Source: Orbaceae bacterium ESL0721
Lineage (GTDB): Bacteria; Pseudomonadota; Gammaproteobacteria; Enterobacterales; Orbaceae
NCBI GenBank assembly: GCA_029433365.1
Contig: JAQTHZ010000001.1
Span: forward strand, 620,001-684,000
Length of the DNA stretch: 64,000 nucleotides
Direction of reading: 5' to 3'
In this document: positions 39,064 to 47,101 of the stretch, piece by piece
How positions within the stretch are numbered: position 1 is the first letter of the stretch
How the letters are laid out: the number at the start of each line of letters is the position of its first letter
The notes under the pieces: generated by a model
The model's database searches: none
What the model saw: the letters and a program-made list of their open reading frames with translations, nothing else
Told to the model about the DNA's origin: nothing
Program-made: the position numbers and the translations under genes

Positions 39064-39465
39064 TCATTTAGCATCAGATAGCAGCTTTATTGTCCAATTT
39101 ATTGGCTGTTGACACATTGGTGCTAGATCAGCCCTAAAGCTTAGACTCTCTGCACTAATAGCAACAATTTGCCAAGGTTGCAGAACTTTAGGCAAAGCTT
39201 CATAAGGGAGTTGACCATTGAACGTCACCATTAACCAGCCCTGCTCGGAAAACAGCCAGATCTGCTGATTAGTGCTATTTTTTATGATGCCTTTAAGTTG
39301 CCAAGCTTTTAACGACATTAATAAATATTGTTTCTGTTCGTCACATGGCATTTGATAGCTGCGGGTAAAAGGATCTCTGCGTTCTTGATTTGCCTCGGCA
39401 AAAAAGAGTACTCCCCACCCCACCATGATTATGATTAATTTAAAAATTGTTTGGAATATCTGCAT
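39064..39465 (-). CDS. PilP/HofP/ComD-like pilus assembly protein
   Basis: The protein is about 133 aa with an N-terminal membrane segment or signal peptide (about 4-24, ending FFAEA). It has the RRDPF motif typical of PilP just after it, and a small beta domain (WQLKGIIKNSTNQQIWLF). The ATG at 39465 has AGGGG 4 nt upstream and starts 8 nt after the pilO stop; a GTG six codons earlier would overlap pilO. PilP links the inner-membrane PilMNO complex to the PilQ secretin. Confidence 0.82.
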   Translation of the reverse strand: MQIFQTIFKLIIIMVGWGVLFFAEANQERRDPFTRSYQMPCDEQKQYLLMSLKAWQLKGIIKNSTNQQIWLFSEQGWLMVTFNGQLPYEALPKVLQPWQIVAISAESLSFRADLAPMCQQPINWTIKLLSDAK

Positions 39466-39472
39466 CTTTCCC

Positions 39473-39955
39473 CTATTTTGCACTTTGGCTATTTTTTATG
39501 GCGACGGTAAAGGTAAACAGTAAGATCTCACCTTCACCTTTTTCGATTAACAAATGGCGGAGATCAAAATAGTATCTCTCACTAATTAATCTACTAAGGA
39601 GCGCTAGAAAATTGTGATAGTCGCCAGCTAATTGCCAATTCGTAACCGTTTCGGTTTCATTAGATGCTAATGTTTGTAACTGTAATTGATGCTCACTATA
39701 GAGTTTTGCCATCAGCTGATCAGAGATCATTTTTACTGGAGCGCGATCACTTCTGTTACTCAAAATCAGTCGCGACTGTAACTCTGTAAGCGCAACCTGA
39801 TTTTGGTGATAGCTCACTTGATACTGCCTTGCAACATCTTGTCTCTCTTTGATAAAAAAGAGATAACCAACAAGGAGAAATATCACGACTGTGCTCACCA
39901 TTAACAGATATTGCTGCCATAGTGGTCGATAAAAAAATTCACTCTCCATCAACAT
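39473..39955 (-). CDS. PilO/HofO/ComC-like pilus assembly protein
   Basis: The 160-aa protein has one membrane helix at about residues 16-35, a coiled-coil stretch to about 70, and a ferredoxin-like C-terminal domain (NWQLAGDYHNFLALLSRLIS). Sequence identity within this family is low; the call rests on size, topology and position between pilMN and pilP. Its ATG starts 2 nt after the pilMN stop. Confidence 0.82.
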   Translation of the reverse strand: MLMESEFFYRPLWQQYLLMVSTVVIFLLVGYLFFIKERQDVARQYQVSYHQNQVALTELQSRLILSNRSDRAPVKMISDQLMAKLYSEHQLQLQTLASNETETVTNWQLAGDYHNFLALLSRLISERYYFDLRHLLIEKGEGEILLFTFTVAIKNSQSAK

Positions 39956-39957
39956 TA

Positions 39958-41052
39958 TTAATAGTCATCAACTTTATGGGGTGACTGTACTGTTTTAGAG
40001 GTAATAGATAGTTCAAATTGTAACCCCACATGATCTCGTGTAATTGCAATAATCTGCGCTGTTTTAATTAGTGGTTCAGCGCTCAGATTTTGAATAAAGG
40101 TGGTGATATCTGCATAGCGGTAACTGTAACCTTTCATCACAATTTTTGGAGGATATTTTTCAGGATCATAGTCCAATAGGGTTAAACCTACCGAAAAAGG
40201 CACCGTGTTAGATAGGGTTGTTAATAGTTGATATACCTCAGTTTGACTATCTGGCAGATCGATATTATTAGGGAGTTGTTCGGTTATTATCTGCTTTTGC
40301 TGTTCGACTATCTGCGCTGCATAATAGTGACTTTGGTTCTCAGTTGCTAACCATAAGTAACCCAATAACGATAATGCAGTTACCAAAAGTGTGATCATAA
40401 TGATAAGCAGCTGTGCTGTCTGCCGCCTCTTCTGCGCTTTACGCCAAGGTAGAAAATTGATTTGTTGGCAATCAGGAGATTTTAATCCAATAAATTGTAG
40501 ATTGAGATTTAGCTTAGCAAAGCGCTCTTGCCAACGCTGAATATAACTTCTATTACAGATAGTGATTGATAACTTATCCTCACCAGAGTATGAGTAGTCA
40601 AAGAGAACTTCGTTGGGTGAGAGATTAAAGAGTTTATAGATAGAAGCATTGGCAAAAAGGGAGATCTCATTAACAGTTAAGCTGCTGTTAGGTAGAGTCA
40701 ATAAAGCCTGCTTCGTAAGATTAGAGTCGATATATATAAAAAATTGGAGATATTTTTTTGTTTTAGGGTTAACTATTTCAATAAGTTGATTTAAGGCAAT
40801 ATCATATTTATCGTCGCTGCTATCTTGCATAAATAGAACCTCACCACATAACTCTTGATCTCTATTTGAACAGTGAGTTTTATAATCTAATCTATCCTCA
40901 CTTAACTGGATCACGATATCTATTTTTTTAGCAAAAAAACGATTTAAGCCAAATGTTCTTAATATCATCTCTACAAATGTTATGAGTGATTTAAAAAAAT
41001 TTTTAACAACTGATCGCATACTGCTTTTGAGTAAAAATATACTATTTTGCAA
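39958..41052 (-). CDS. PilM-PilN (HofM-HofN, ComA-ComB) fusion, PilM part truncated
   Basis: Residues 198-364 are a complete PilN/HofN-like protein: the INFLPWR start motif, a membrane helix at about 212-235 and a periplasmic domain. Residues 1-197 resemble only the first two thirds of PilM/HofM (NASIYKLFNLSPNEVLFDYSY aligns with HofM), so the actin-like ATPase fold is incomplete. No stop or start separates them. The start is TTG at 41052, with AGGA 7 nt upstream; an ATG 11 codons later lacks a ribosome site. First gene of the competence operon. Confidence 0.82.
   Translation of the reverse strand: MQNSIFLLKSSMRSVVKNFFKSLITFVEMILRTFGLNRFFAKKIDIVIQLSEDRLDYKTHCSNRDQELCGEVLFMQDSSDDKYDIALNQLIEIVNPKTKKYLQFFIYIDSNLTKQALLTLPNSSLTVNEISLFANASIYKLFNLSPNEVLFDYSYSGEDKLSITICNRSYIQRWQERFAKLNLNLQFIGLKSPDCQQINFLPWRKAQKRRQTAQLLIIMITLLVTALSLLGYLWLATENQSHYYAAQIVEQQKQIITEQLPNNIDLPDSQTEVYQLLTTLSNTVPFSVGLTLLDYDPEKYPPKIVMKGYSYRYADITTFIQNLSAEPLIKTAQIIAITRDHVGLQFELSITSKTVQSPHKVDDY
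40760..40771 (+). repeat. Dispersed 12-mer GTTTTAGGGTTA (copy 7)
   Basis: This exact copy lies inside the pilM-pilN fusion gene, read there as AACCCTAAAACA (Asn-Pro-Lys-Thr), the same frame as in lptD, pbpC and ggt. Confidence 0.6.
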
Positions 41053-41128
41053 TCTTTTTTCCTATAGTCCCATTTAATTGACAAATAGCATAACTGTTCG
41101 ACCAAAAAGCAAAATGACTAAAAGTAAA

Positions 41129-41150
41129 TTTTGGGAAATGGCGCGCAAAA
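41129..41150 (-). promoter_or_regulatory. CRP-S-like (Sxy-dependent) site of the pilMN-Q operon
   Basis: On the minus strand the 22-mer begins TTTTGCG and ends CCCAAAA, matching about 15 of 20 fixed positions of the CRP-S consensus (TTTTGCGATC, two free bases, GATCGCAAAA). The C in TTGCG replaces the T of ordinary CRP sites and is the mark of CRP-S sites, which need Sxy/TfoX. It lies 77 bp upstream of the TTG start. Confidence 0.62.
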
Positions 41151-41194
41151 ATGTTTAAATTTACACCGGATGCAGCATAATCTTCAAAAAAAGG

Positions 41195-41222
41195 TTGACT
41201 GGATTACGCTGTGCCTTATAAT
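41195..41222 (+). promoter_or_regulatory. Promoter of the tRNA cluster
   Basis: TTGACT (41195-41200) and a perfect TATAAT (41217-41222) are spaced 16 bp, with a GC-rich discriminator after it. A 7-bp inverted repeat, GCTGTGC at 41208 and GCACAGC at 41223, flanks the -10 box. The first tRNA begins 17 bp past the -10 box. Confidence 0.85.
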
Positions 41223-41239
41223 GCACAGCCACACGGTAA

Positions 41240-41315
41240 GGGTGATTAGCTCAGTTGGGAGAGCACCTCCCTTACAAGGAGGGGGTCACTGGTTCGAACC
41301 CGGTATCACCCACCA
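41240..41315 (+). tRNA. tRNA-Val (anticodon TAC)
   Basis: This 76-nt cloverleaf has acceptor GGGTGAT/ATCACCC, anticodon stem CCTCC/GGAGG with loop CTTACAA, T-loop TTCGAAC and an encoded CCA end. A second identical copy follows after 48 nt. The spacer contains a TCTATTAG/CTAATAGA hairpin that may guide processing. Confidence 0.97.
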
Positions 41316-41363
41316 ATCTTTACCGTGATGTTTCTATTAGGGTCTTTTCTAATAGAGATAGTG

Positions 41364-41439
41364 GGGTGATTAGCTCAGTTGGGAGAGCACCTCCCTTACA
41401 AGGAGGGGGTCACTGGTTCGAACCCGGTATCACCCACCA
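41364..41439 (+). tRNA. tRNA-Val (anticodon TAC), second identical copy
   Basis: All 76 bases match the first copy. It shares the promoter at 41195 and is followed by tRNA-Lys 13 nt later. Confidence 0.97.
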
Positions 41440-41452
41440 CTTTATTTTAAAT

Positions 41453-41528
41453 GGGTTGTTAGCTCAGTCGGTAGAGCAGCGGACTTTTAATCCGTTTGTC
41501 GAGCGTTCGAATCGCTCACGACCCACCA
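41453..41528 (+). tRNA. tRNA-Lys (anticodon TTT)
   Basis: The acceptor stem GGGTTGT/ACGACCC (with the usual G-T pair), anticodon loop CTTTTAA and T-loop TTCGAAT are present, with CCA encoded. It is the last gene of the three-tRNA transcript. The 246 bp after it contain no gene or clear terminator. Confidence 0.97.
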
Positions 41529-41774
41529 CTCTTTTCAAAAAACAGTTCTAATCAACATGATTTCAGTATTTCCACTTCTTGATCTTTTTTAAAGGATAGA
41601 AAAAAGACTGTTTTCACCAGAACAAACTTATCCTAGCAAAAACAGCCTCTTACTCGTTCAATTTAACTAAAATAACAGTTTGTTAATAGTTAATAATAGA
41701 TCGCTAATAACGTCTGCTTAATATCAAATAAGATTAACAGAATTAGCAAGTTATCAATTAATTTTCAAACCAAT

Positions 41775-42140
41775 TTAATAATCGCCCTTTTCCCTCTCAT
41801 ATTCAGCGTCTATCTCATGTTGACGTTGAATATATTTTTCACTGTCTATAGTCCGTCTAGCATCTGGTTTATGGTGTAATTTATTTAATTCAACCTCCAT
41901 TTTTTTGACAGCTTCATTGATTGCAACCATAACATCACTATTTTTAGCTTCGGCATTTAAGACAGAATTAGGGGTATCGACCGAACTTTCAACTGTGTAG
42001 ATACCATGTTCTTTGGATAAGATAAATTTTGGATTCGTTAACTCAGTTTTCCATTTATCTAGTTTAGCTAATTTCTCTTCTACACATTGATGAATGGCTG
42101 TTGTAATTTCGATATTCTTTCCAGTTACTTGTAACGTCAT
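41775..42140 (-). CDS. raiA: Ribosome-associated inhibitor RaiA (YfiA, HPF family)
   Basis: The 121-aa protein is a short hibernation factor that binds the 30S A/P site and stabilises idle ribosomes. It matches E. coli RaiA: ITTAIHQCVEEKLAKLDKW, NPKFILSKE and a basic second helix followed by an acidic tail (YEREKGDY). The acidic C-terminal extension past the HPF domain favours RaiA over HPF. The gene is divergent from poxB across 270 bp that show AT-rich repeats of AACTATTT but no gene. Confidence 0.9.
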   Translation of the reverse strand: MTLQVTGKNIEITTAIHQCVEEKLAKLDKWKTELTNPKFILSKEHGIYTVESSVDTPNSVLNAEAKNSDVMVAINEAVKKMEVELNKLHHKPDARRTIDSEKYIQRQHEIDAEYEREKGDY

Positions 42141-42410
42141 AACTTATCTCCTATTAAATAAAGGCAAAGATTTGCCAGCTAAAAAGAGTTGACCAAAATA
42201 GTTAACTTAATTGCTTCTTTCTTGGTTATTACCATTACTAAACTATTTTTTATTTAACTATTTCGTTATATTATTAATAAAAATAATATATTACAATACA
42301 ATCAGTTATTCAAGTTGACTATCTTATTACCACTTATTTGACAACGTGATCAAGCTCTACCATTTAAGATTGTTTAATATTGAGATTAATACAATTAAAA
42401 GGTGAACCAT

Positions 42411-44126
42411 ATGGCAAATAGTAAAAATGTCTCTGAAATTTTAATTGATGTTTTGATCCAAGCTGGCGTAAAAAATTGTTATGGAATTATAGGTGATACC
42501 TTAAACTTTGTTGGTAAAGCCATTCAACAAAGCGAGATAAACTGGGTTCATACTCGTCATGAAGAGGCCGCTGCATTTGCTGCTGGTGCTGAGGCGCAAA
42601 TCACCAATCGATTAACAGCTTGTGCAGGATCTTGTGGTCCAGGTAGTTTACATTTAATTAATGGTCTATTCGAAGCACAGCGAAATGGTTCGCCAGTCAT
42701 TGCCATTGTCAGTCAACTTAATAATGAATTTTTGGGCACTGACTTCCCGCAAGAGGTAAATTTTGAACAGGTTTACCAAAATGTTGCTATCTTCTGTCAA
42801 CAAGTGAATAGCCCAGATGAAGCGCAACGTATCTTTACCCAAGCAGCGCAAGCTGCAATCAATAAAAAGGGTGTCGCAGTCGTAATCCTACCTAGTAATA
42901 TCAGTAAAATGAGCGTTTCTATCACACCAAATAGTCGAGTTTGGTTCCCAAAACCGCTGCTACGCCCTAATGATGATGAGTTAGTAGAGCTTAAGCAGTT
43001 AATCGCAAAAGGGTCTAAAATTACCATTTATGCTGGCATTGGCTGCCATAACGCGCATGATGAGGTGGTTGAACTCGCCGAAAAGCTTAAAGCGCCTATT
43101 GTGCACACCTCACGCGCCAAAGATAGTATCGCCTACGACAACCCATATCAGGTAGGCATGTCGGGCATATTTGGTAATGAGGCGGGTTATCACAGCATCA
43201 AAAAATGCGATACCCTACTGCTACTTGGTTGTGGTTTTGCTTGGTCTGAATTCTATCCTGATAAAGCAACCATCATTCAGATCGATAAAGATGCGACTAA
43301 ATTGGGGTTACGTCATCCAATAGCTTTAGGTTTAGTCGGTGATATCAAAACTACGTTGAGAGCGATCCTCCCAGATATTCCGGTACGCGATAACCGACGT
43401 TTTCTAGATAAACAGCTAGCTGCGTTCAAAAAGATAGAGGAGAAGACAGAGAGCTTTCTACACCCTAAGGATGATAAAGTTATCCATCCACAACAAGTGG
43501 TTAAATTGTTGGATAACTACGCAACCGAAGATGCACTATTTACAGCAGATGTTGGCTCACCAATGGTCTGGGCAACACGCCATTTAAGTATGAATGGTAA
43601 ACGTCGCCTATTAATAAGCCTAAAACATGGCACCATGGCAAATGCGATGCCTCAGGCGTTAGGACTACAAAAAGCGTTCCCAAATCGTCAAGTAATCTCA
43701 CTCTCTGGCGATGGCGGACTCTCAATGTTAATGGGCGATATGTTGACTGCACATCAAGAGAAGTTGCCAATAAAAATTGTAGTTTTAAATAACAGCTCGC
43801 TAAATTTTGTTGAGTTAGAACAGAAGAGTGAAGGGTTAGTTGAGTGCTTTGTTGATCTAAAAAATGGTGATTTTAAGACGATTGCCGAAGGTGCCGGTTT
43901 TTATGCTGCAACAGTCAATAAAGCATCAGAACTAGAGACTGCTATTCAAGATATGTTATCGAAACCTGGTCCGGCACTTCTTAATGTAATCACTAGCGAA
44001 TATGAGTTGATTGTACCGCCAAACGTTACCTTTGATAATATAACCAATATGGCTTGGTATAGTGCCAAAGCGATTTTTCAAGGTAAAGGGAGAGATGTTG
44101 TCTCACTGATTAAAGATAATATCTAA
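42411..44126 (+). CDS. poxB: Pyruvate dehydrogenase (quinone) / pyruvate oxidase PoxB
   Basis: PoxB oxidatively decarboxylates pyruvate to acetate and passes electrons to quinones at the membrane. The 571-aa thiamine-diphosphate enzyme has the catalytic Glu region HTRHEEAAAFAA, a central FAD domain, and the TPP motif SGDGGLSMLMGD ending in VVLNN. The ATG at 42411 has AAGG 8 nt upstream; a GTG three codons earlier is less likely. A DUF488 gene follows after 125 bp. Confidence 0.92.
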   Translation: MANSKNVSEILIDVLIQAGVKNCYGIIGDTLNFVGKAIQQSEINWVHTRHEEAAAFAAGAEAQITNRLTACAGSCGPGSLHLINGLFEAQRNGSPVIAIVSQLNNEFLGTDFPQEVNFEQVYQNVAIFCQQVNSPDEAQRIFTQAAQAAINKKGVAVVILPSNISKMSVSITPNSRVWFPKPLLRPNDDELVELKQLIAKGSKITIYAGIGCHNAHDEVVELAEKLKAPIVHTSRAKDSIAYDNPYQVGMSGIFGNEAGYHSIKKCDTLLLLGCGFAWSEFYPDKATIIQIDKDATKLGLRHPIALGLVGDIKTTLRAILPDIPVRDNRRFLDKQLAAFKKIEEKTESFLHPKDDKVIHPQQVVKLLDNYATEDALFTADVGSPMVWATRHLSMNGKRRLLISLKHGTMANAMPQALGLQKAFPNRQVISLSGDGGLSMLMGDMLTAHQEKLPIKIVVLNNSSLNFVELEQKSEGLVECFVDLKNGDFKTIAEGAGFYAATVNKASELETAIQDMLSKPGPALLNVITSEYELIVPPNVTFDNITNMAWYSAKAIFQGKGRDVVSLIKDNI

Positions 44127-44149
44127 TTTATCTTAATATTAAATGGTAA

Positions 44150-44236
44150 TTCTATTAAATAGACAGTTATTAAGTAGATAGTTATTAGGTAGATAGTTTT
44201 TAAATAAATATTTTTAAATAAATAGTTTTTTAAATT
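44150..44236. repeat. 15-bp tandem repeat between poxB and the DUF488 gene
   Basis: Units AGTTATTAAGTAGAT (44165), AGTTATTAGGTAGAT (44180) and AGTTTTTAAATAAAT (44195) are followed by two decayed copies. The composition and period resemble the repeat upstream of pcnB. Confidence 0.85.
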
Positions 44237-44251
44237 AAAAGGAGGCACCAA

Positions 44252-44608
44252 ATGAGTTATGAAATTCAACGTGTATACTCTTATAAAGGCGAAAAACCCG
44301 CAGCATTGGTTGATAGATTATGGCCTCGTGGTGTGAGTAAAAAGAAATTGGCAGGCGTTGAACGGGTAAAAGATGTAGCGCCATCAACAGAACTTCGAGA
44401 GTGGTTCCATCAAGATCGTGCTAATCGCTATCCAGAATTTTGCAAACGTTACTATGAAGAGTTACAACAACCAGATAAACAGGCTCCATTAGATGAATTA
44501 CGCAAAATGGAGCATAAAGATGGAAAATTAACACTTTTAACGGCTTCAAAAGATATCAACCACTGCCATGTACCAGTTTTGGTAAAAGTGCTTAAGAGAG
44601 AGTCATAA
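44252..44608 (+). CDS. DUF488 family protein (YeaO-like)
   Basis: The 118-aa protein has the family's LVDRLWPRGVSKKKL motif and PSTELREWFHQD, followed by KLTLLTASKD. Family function is unsettled. A strong AAGGAGG site lies 6 nt before the ATG. It sits downstream of poxB and converges on the exporter gene with 30 bp between. Confidence 0.88.
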   Translation: MSYEIQRVYSYKGEKPAALVDRLWPRGVSKKKLAGVERVKDVAPSTELREWFHQDRANRYPEFCKRYYEELQQPDKQAPLDELRKMEHKDGKLTLLTASKDINHCHVPVLVKVLKRES

Positions 44609-44638
44609 TAGGGTTAATTAATTATTCGTTATTATCTA

Positions 44639-45265
44639 TTAACTGCTAATTAGAAGGTATTTGATTAGCAGTGCAGCGATATAGAACATAATTATCCCAA
44701 TGAGACAGTCAAGTACTGTCCAGACTCTTTTCTGTTTAAATAGTGGTGCAAGCAATCTTGCACCATAACCAATCCCAAAGAACCAGATGCAAGAGACGAT
44801 AACCGCTCCAATCAAAAATGCAACTTTCTGCTCGCCATTTAAAGTGCCTGCAATACCGCCCACAATAACCACAGTATCTAAATAGACATGCGGATTAAGC
44901 AGTGTTACGGCAAGGGTTGAAAGCACAACCGCCAATAGAGGTTTTTTCTGGTTATTAGATGAGGAGACTTGTAAACTACTCGTACCTTGCCAAGCACTCT
45001 TGAATGATAAAATGCCATACCAAATTAGAAAGAGCACGCCAGCTAGCGCCACTAATTGGGTTAATAATGGGTATTGATTGATAAATGCTCCAACCCCTAA
45101 AACTCCAATCGATAGTAGTAAAAAATCACAGATAAAACAGATTAAGCAGACCCAGAAGATATGCTCCTTTAATAGGCCCTGTTTTAAAACAAAAAGGTTT
45201 TGTGCACCAATAGCAATAATCAAACTAGCCGAGATCATCGCGCCATTTAAAATCTCTGCAATCAC
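44639..45265 (-). CDS. LysE/ArgO-family amino-acid exporter
   Basis: The 208-aa protein has about six membrane helices and the family motifs IAIGAQNLFVLKQG at the N terminus and LLNPHVYLDT in the middle. Relatives export arginine (ArgO) or lysine (LysE); the substrate cannot be told apart here. The start is GTG at 45265 with GAGAGGA upstream. A 9-bp inverted repeat (ACTGCTAAT/ATTAGCAGT, 44642-44672) overlaps the 3' end and could be a shared terminator with the convergent DUF488 gene. Confidence 0.85.
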   Translation of the reverse strand: MIAEILNGAMISASLIIAIGAQNLFVLKQGLLKEHIFWVCLICFICDFLLLSIGVLGVGAFINQYPLLTQLVALAGVLFLIWYGILSFKSAWQGTSSLQVSSSNNQKKPLLAVVLSTLAVTLLNPHVYLDTVVIVGGIAGTLNGEQKVAFLIGAVIVSCIWFFGIGYGARLLAPLFKQKRVWTVLDCLIGIIMFYIAALLIKYLLISS

Positions 45266-45487
45266 TGTTTCCTCTCTTTTACGTAATTATCTATATAGAA
45301 AGTATCATCGAGTATGGATTATTTATTATTTGCCGAGTAAAATCAACGCCGCATTGAAAAGAAGCTATTTTACTTCACGCCTTTTTATAAAATAGCGGTC
45401 AAAAAATAGCCTTTTTAAAAAAATCTATAATAAAAATCAACTGCTATCTGGATTACAAAATAGAGCAGTTAATAATAAAGGTTTAAC

Positions 45488-46288
45488 ATGATTACTGAAT
45501 TTATGCTTTTCCTATGTATTGGTATTGGATCAGGCCTGTTAGCGGGCATGTTTGGCATTGGTGGCGGTACGCTAATTATGCCGGCACTCATTTTTACCTT
45601 AGATCATTTTGGTTTAGGCGGTAAGTGGCTTCCGCATATTGCCATCGCCTCATCACTAGCAACAATTATTGGTACCAGCATCTCAGCAACTTGGAATCAT
45701 AATAAGAATCATAATGTTGACTGGGGGATTTTAAAACGGATGGTCGTTGGTTGTATTATAGGTACCTTTGGCGGTTCTTACCTTGCGATCTATATTCCGG
45801 GTGATATTCTCAAAATTATCTTTGCCCTATTTTTAATCTATACCGGATTAAAATTTATTTTCAAAACTGCTCGTGTTGAGCAGCAACCTAAAGAGGTGAG
45901 ATCACTACCTAGTGCCATTTACCTATTTGTTGGTGCATTTATTGGTCTCTTTGCTGCACTTGTCGGGGTTGGGGGTGGTATTTTGGTCGTCCCATTTTTA
46001 AGTCAATGCGGAATCAATATGCGTAAAGCAATTGGTACTTCAGCCGCTTTTACTTTGCCCGTTGCTTTAGGGGGAACCATTGGGTATATCATAGCAGGAT
46101 GGAATAACCCCGATCTGCCACCTTATAGTTTTGGTTTTATCTATCTTCCCGCTGTTATTGCGATTATGCTAGCGAGTATTCCTGTTGCGAAAATTGGGGT
46201 TCAACTAGCGCAAAAGTTACCGTTAGAGAGATTAATTAAGCTGTTTGGACTATTTTTACTCCTTATCGCTTTTAAATTAATATTTTAA
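45488..46288 (+). CDS. TSUP (TauE/SafE, DUF81) family membrane permease
   Basis: The 266-aa protein has eight or so hydrophobic segments in two related halves, each with the family's glycine motif: GSGLLAGMFGIGGGTLIMP near residue 15 and ALVGVGGGILVVPF near residue 155. TSUP proteins move sulfur-containing or organic anions; the substrate is unknown. AAAGG lies 6-7 nt before the ATG. Confidence 0.88.
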   Translation: MITEFMLFLCIGIGSGLLAGMFGIGGGTLIMPALIFTLDHFGLGGKWLPHIAIASSLATIIGTSISATWNHNKNHNVDWGILKRMVVGCIIGTFGGSYLAIYIPGDILKIIFALFLIYTGLKFIFKTARVEQQPKEVRSLPSAIYLFVGAFIGLFAALVGVGGGILVVPFLSQCGINMRKAIGTSAAFTLPVALGGTIGYIIAGWNNPDLPPYSFGFIYLPAVIAIMLASIPVAKIGVQLAQKLPLERLIKLFGLFLLLIAFKLIF

Positions 46289-46294
46289 TATTCC

Positions 46295-46318
46295 CCTATT
46301 TTCATCATATAAAATAGG
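46295..46318 (+). terminator. Hairpin after the TSUP gene
   Basis: CCTATTTT pairs with AAAATAGG (8 bp, 8-nt loop) 6 bp past the stop codon. Only a weak T tract follows. Confidence 0.42.
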
Positions 46319-46420
46319 TGAGATAACTTTTATCAAGATTTTACAAAAAATAGGTCTCAAACTATTTATCTGATAAACTAAGAGATTGTAGTATTTAATA
46401 ACATAATTAAGATTATAAGC

Positions 46421-46957
46421 ATGAAAAAACATACATTAAAGCCGATGATTTCTGAAGAGGCAATTAAACAACGTATTTCTCAACTCGGCGATCAGATCAA
46501 TCAAGATTACCAAAATAGTCAAAATGAGTTAATTTTAGTTGGGCTATTACGTGGTTCATTTATTTTTATGGCAGATCTCTGCCGCGCTATCACTATCGGT
46601 CATGAGGTCGATTTTATGACCGCATCAAGTTATGGTAATGCCACCATGAGTAATCGTGAAGTGAAAATCTTAAAAGATCTAGATGAAGATATTCATGGTA
46701 AAGATATCTTAATCATTGAAGATATTATCGATACTGGTAATACTTTAAGTAAAGTTTTAGAGATCTTACGTCTTCGCCATCCACGTAGTATTGAAATTTG
46801 TACCCTACTTGATAAACCTTCGCGTCGTGAAGTCGATGTACCAGTTAAATATGTCGGTTTTGCCATTCCTGATGAGTTTGTTGTTGGATATGGTATCGAT
46901 TATGCGCAACATTATCGTCATCTTCCCTATATTGGACACGTCATATTAGAAGAGTAG
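46421..46957 (+). CDS. hpt: Hypoxanthine phosphoribosyltransferase
   Basis: Hpt salvages hypoxanthine (and guanine weakly) to the nucleotide with PRPP. The 178-aa protein has [15 protein letters not shown] near residue 40, the PRPP-binding loop [13 protein letters not shown] near residue 104 and [17 protein letters not shown] near the end. It appears to be a single-gene unit before tamA. Confidence 0.95.
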   Translation: MKKHTLKPMISEEAIKQRISQLGDQINQDYQNSQNELILVGLLRGSFIFMADLCRAITIGHEVDFMTASSYGNATMSNREVKILKDLDEDIHGKDILIIEDIIDTGNTLSKVLEILRLRHPRSIEICTLLDKPSRREVDVPVKYVGFAIPDEFVVGYGIDYAQHYRHLPYIGHVILEE

Positions 46958-47101
46958 TAATACCTTTTTTAATATAGCCTATTATAAATAGGACTTAACA
47001 AAAAATTTATTAAATAACATTATGTTATATAATAAAATAGTTATAAAAAACAATTAATATAAACATTTAGCCTAATCTACTTTTAACTATGGAGAGTGAA
47101 T

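Noticed and set aside
41131-41551. Two open frames of 65 and 98 codons over the tRNA cluster
   Set aside because: They run through complete tRNA-Val and tRNA-Lys genes; the repeated peptide only reflects the duplicated tRNA.
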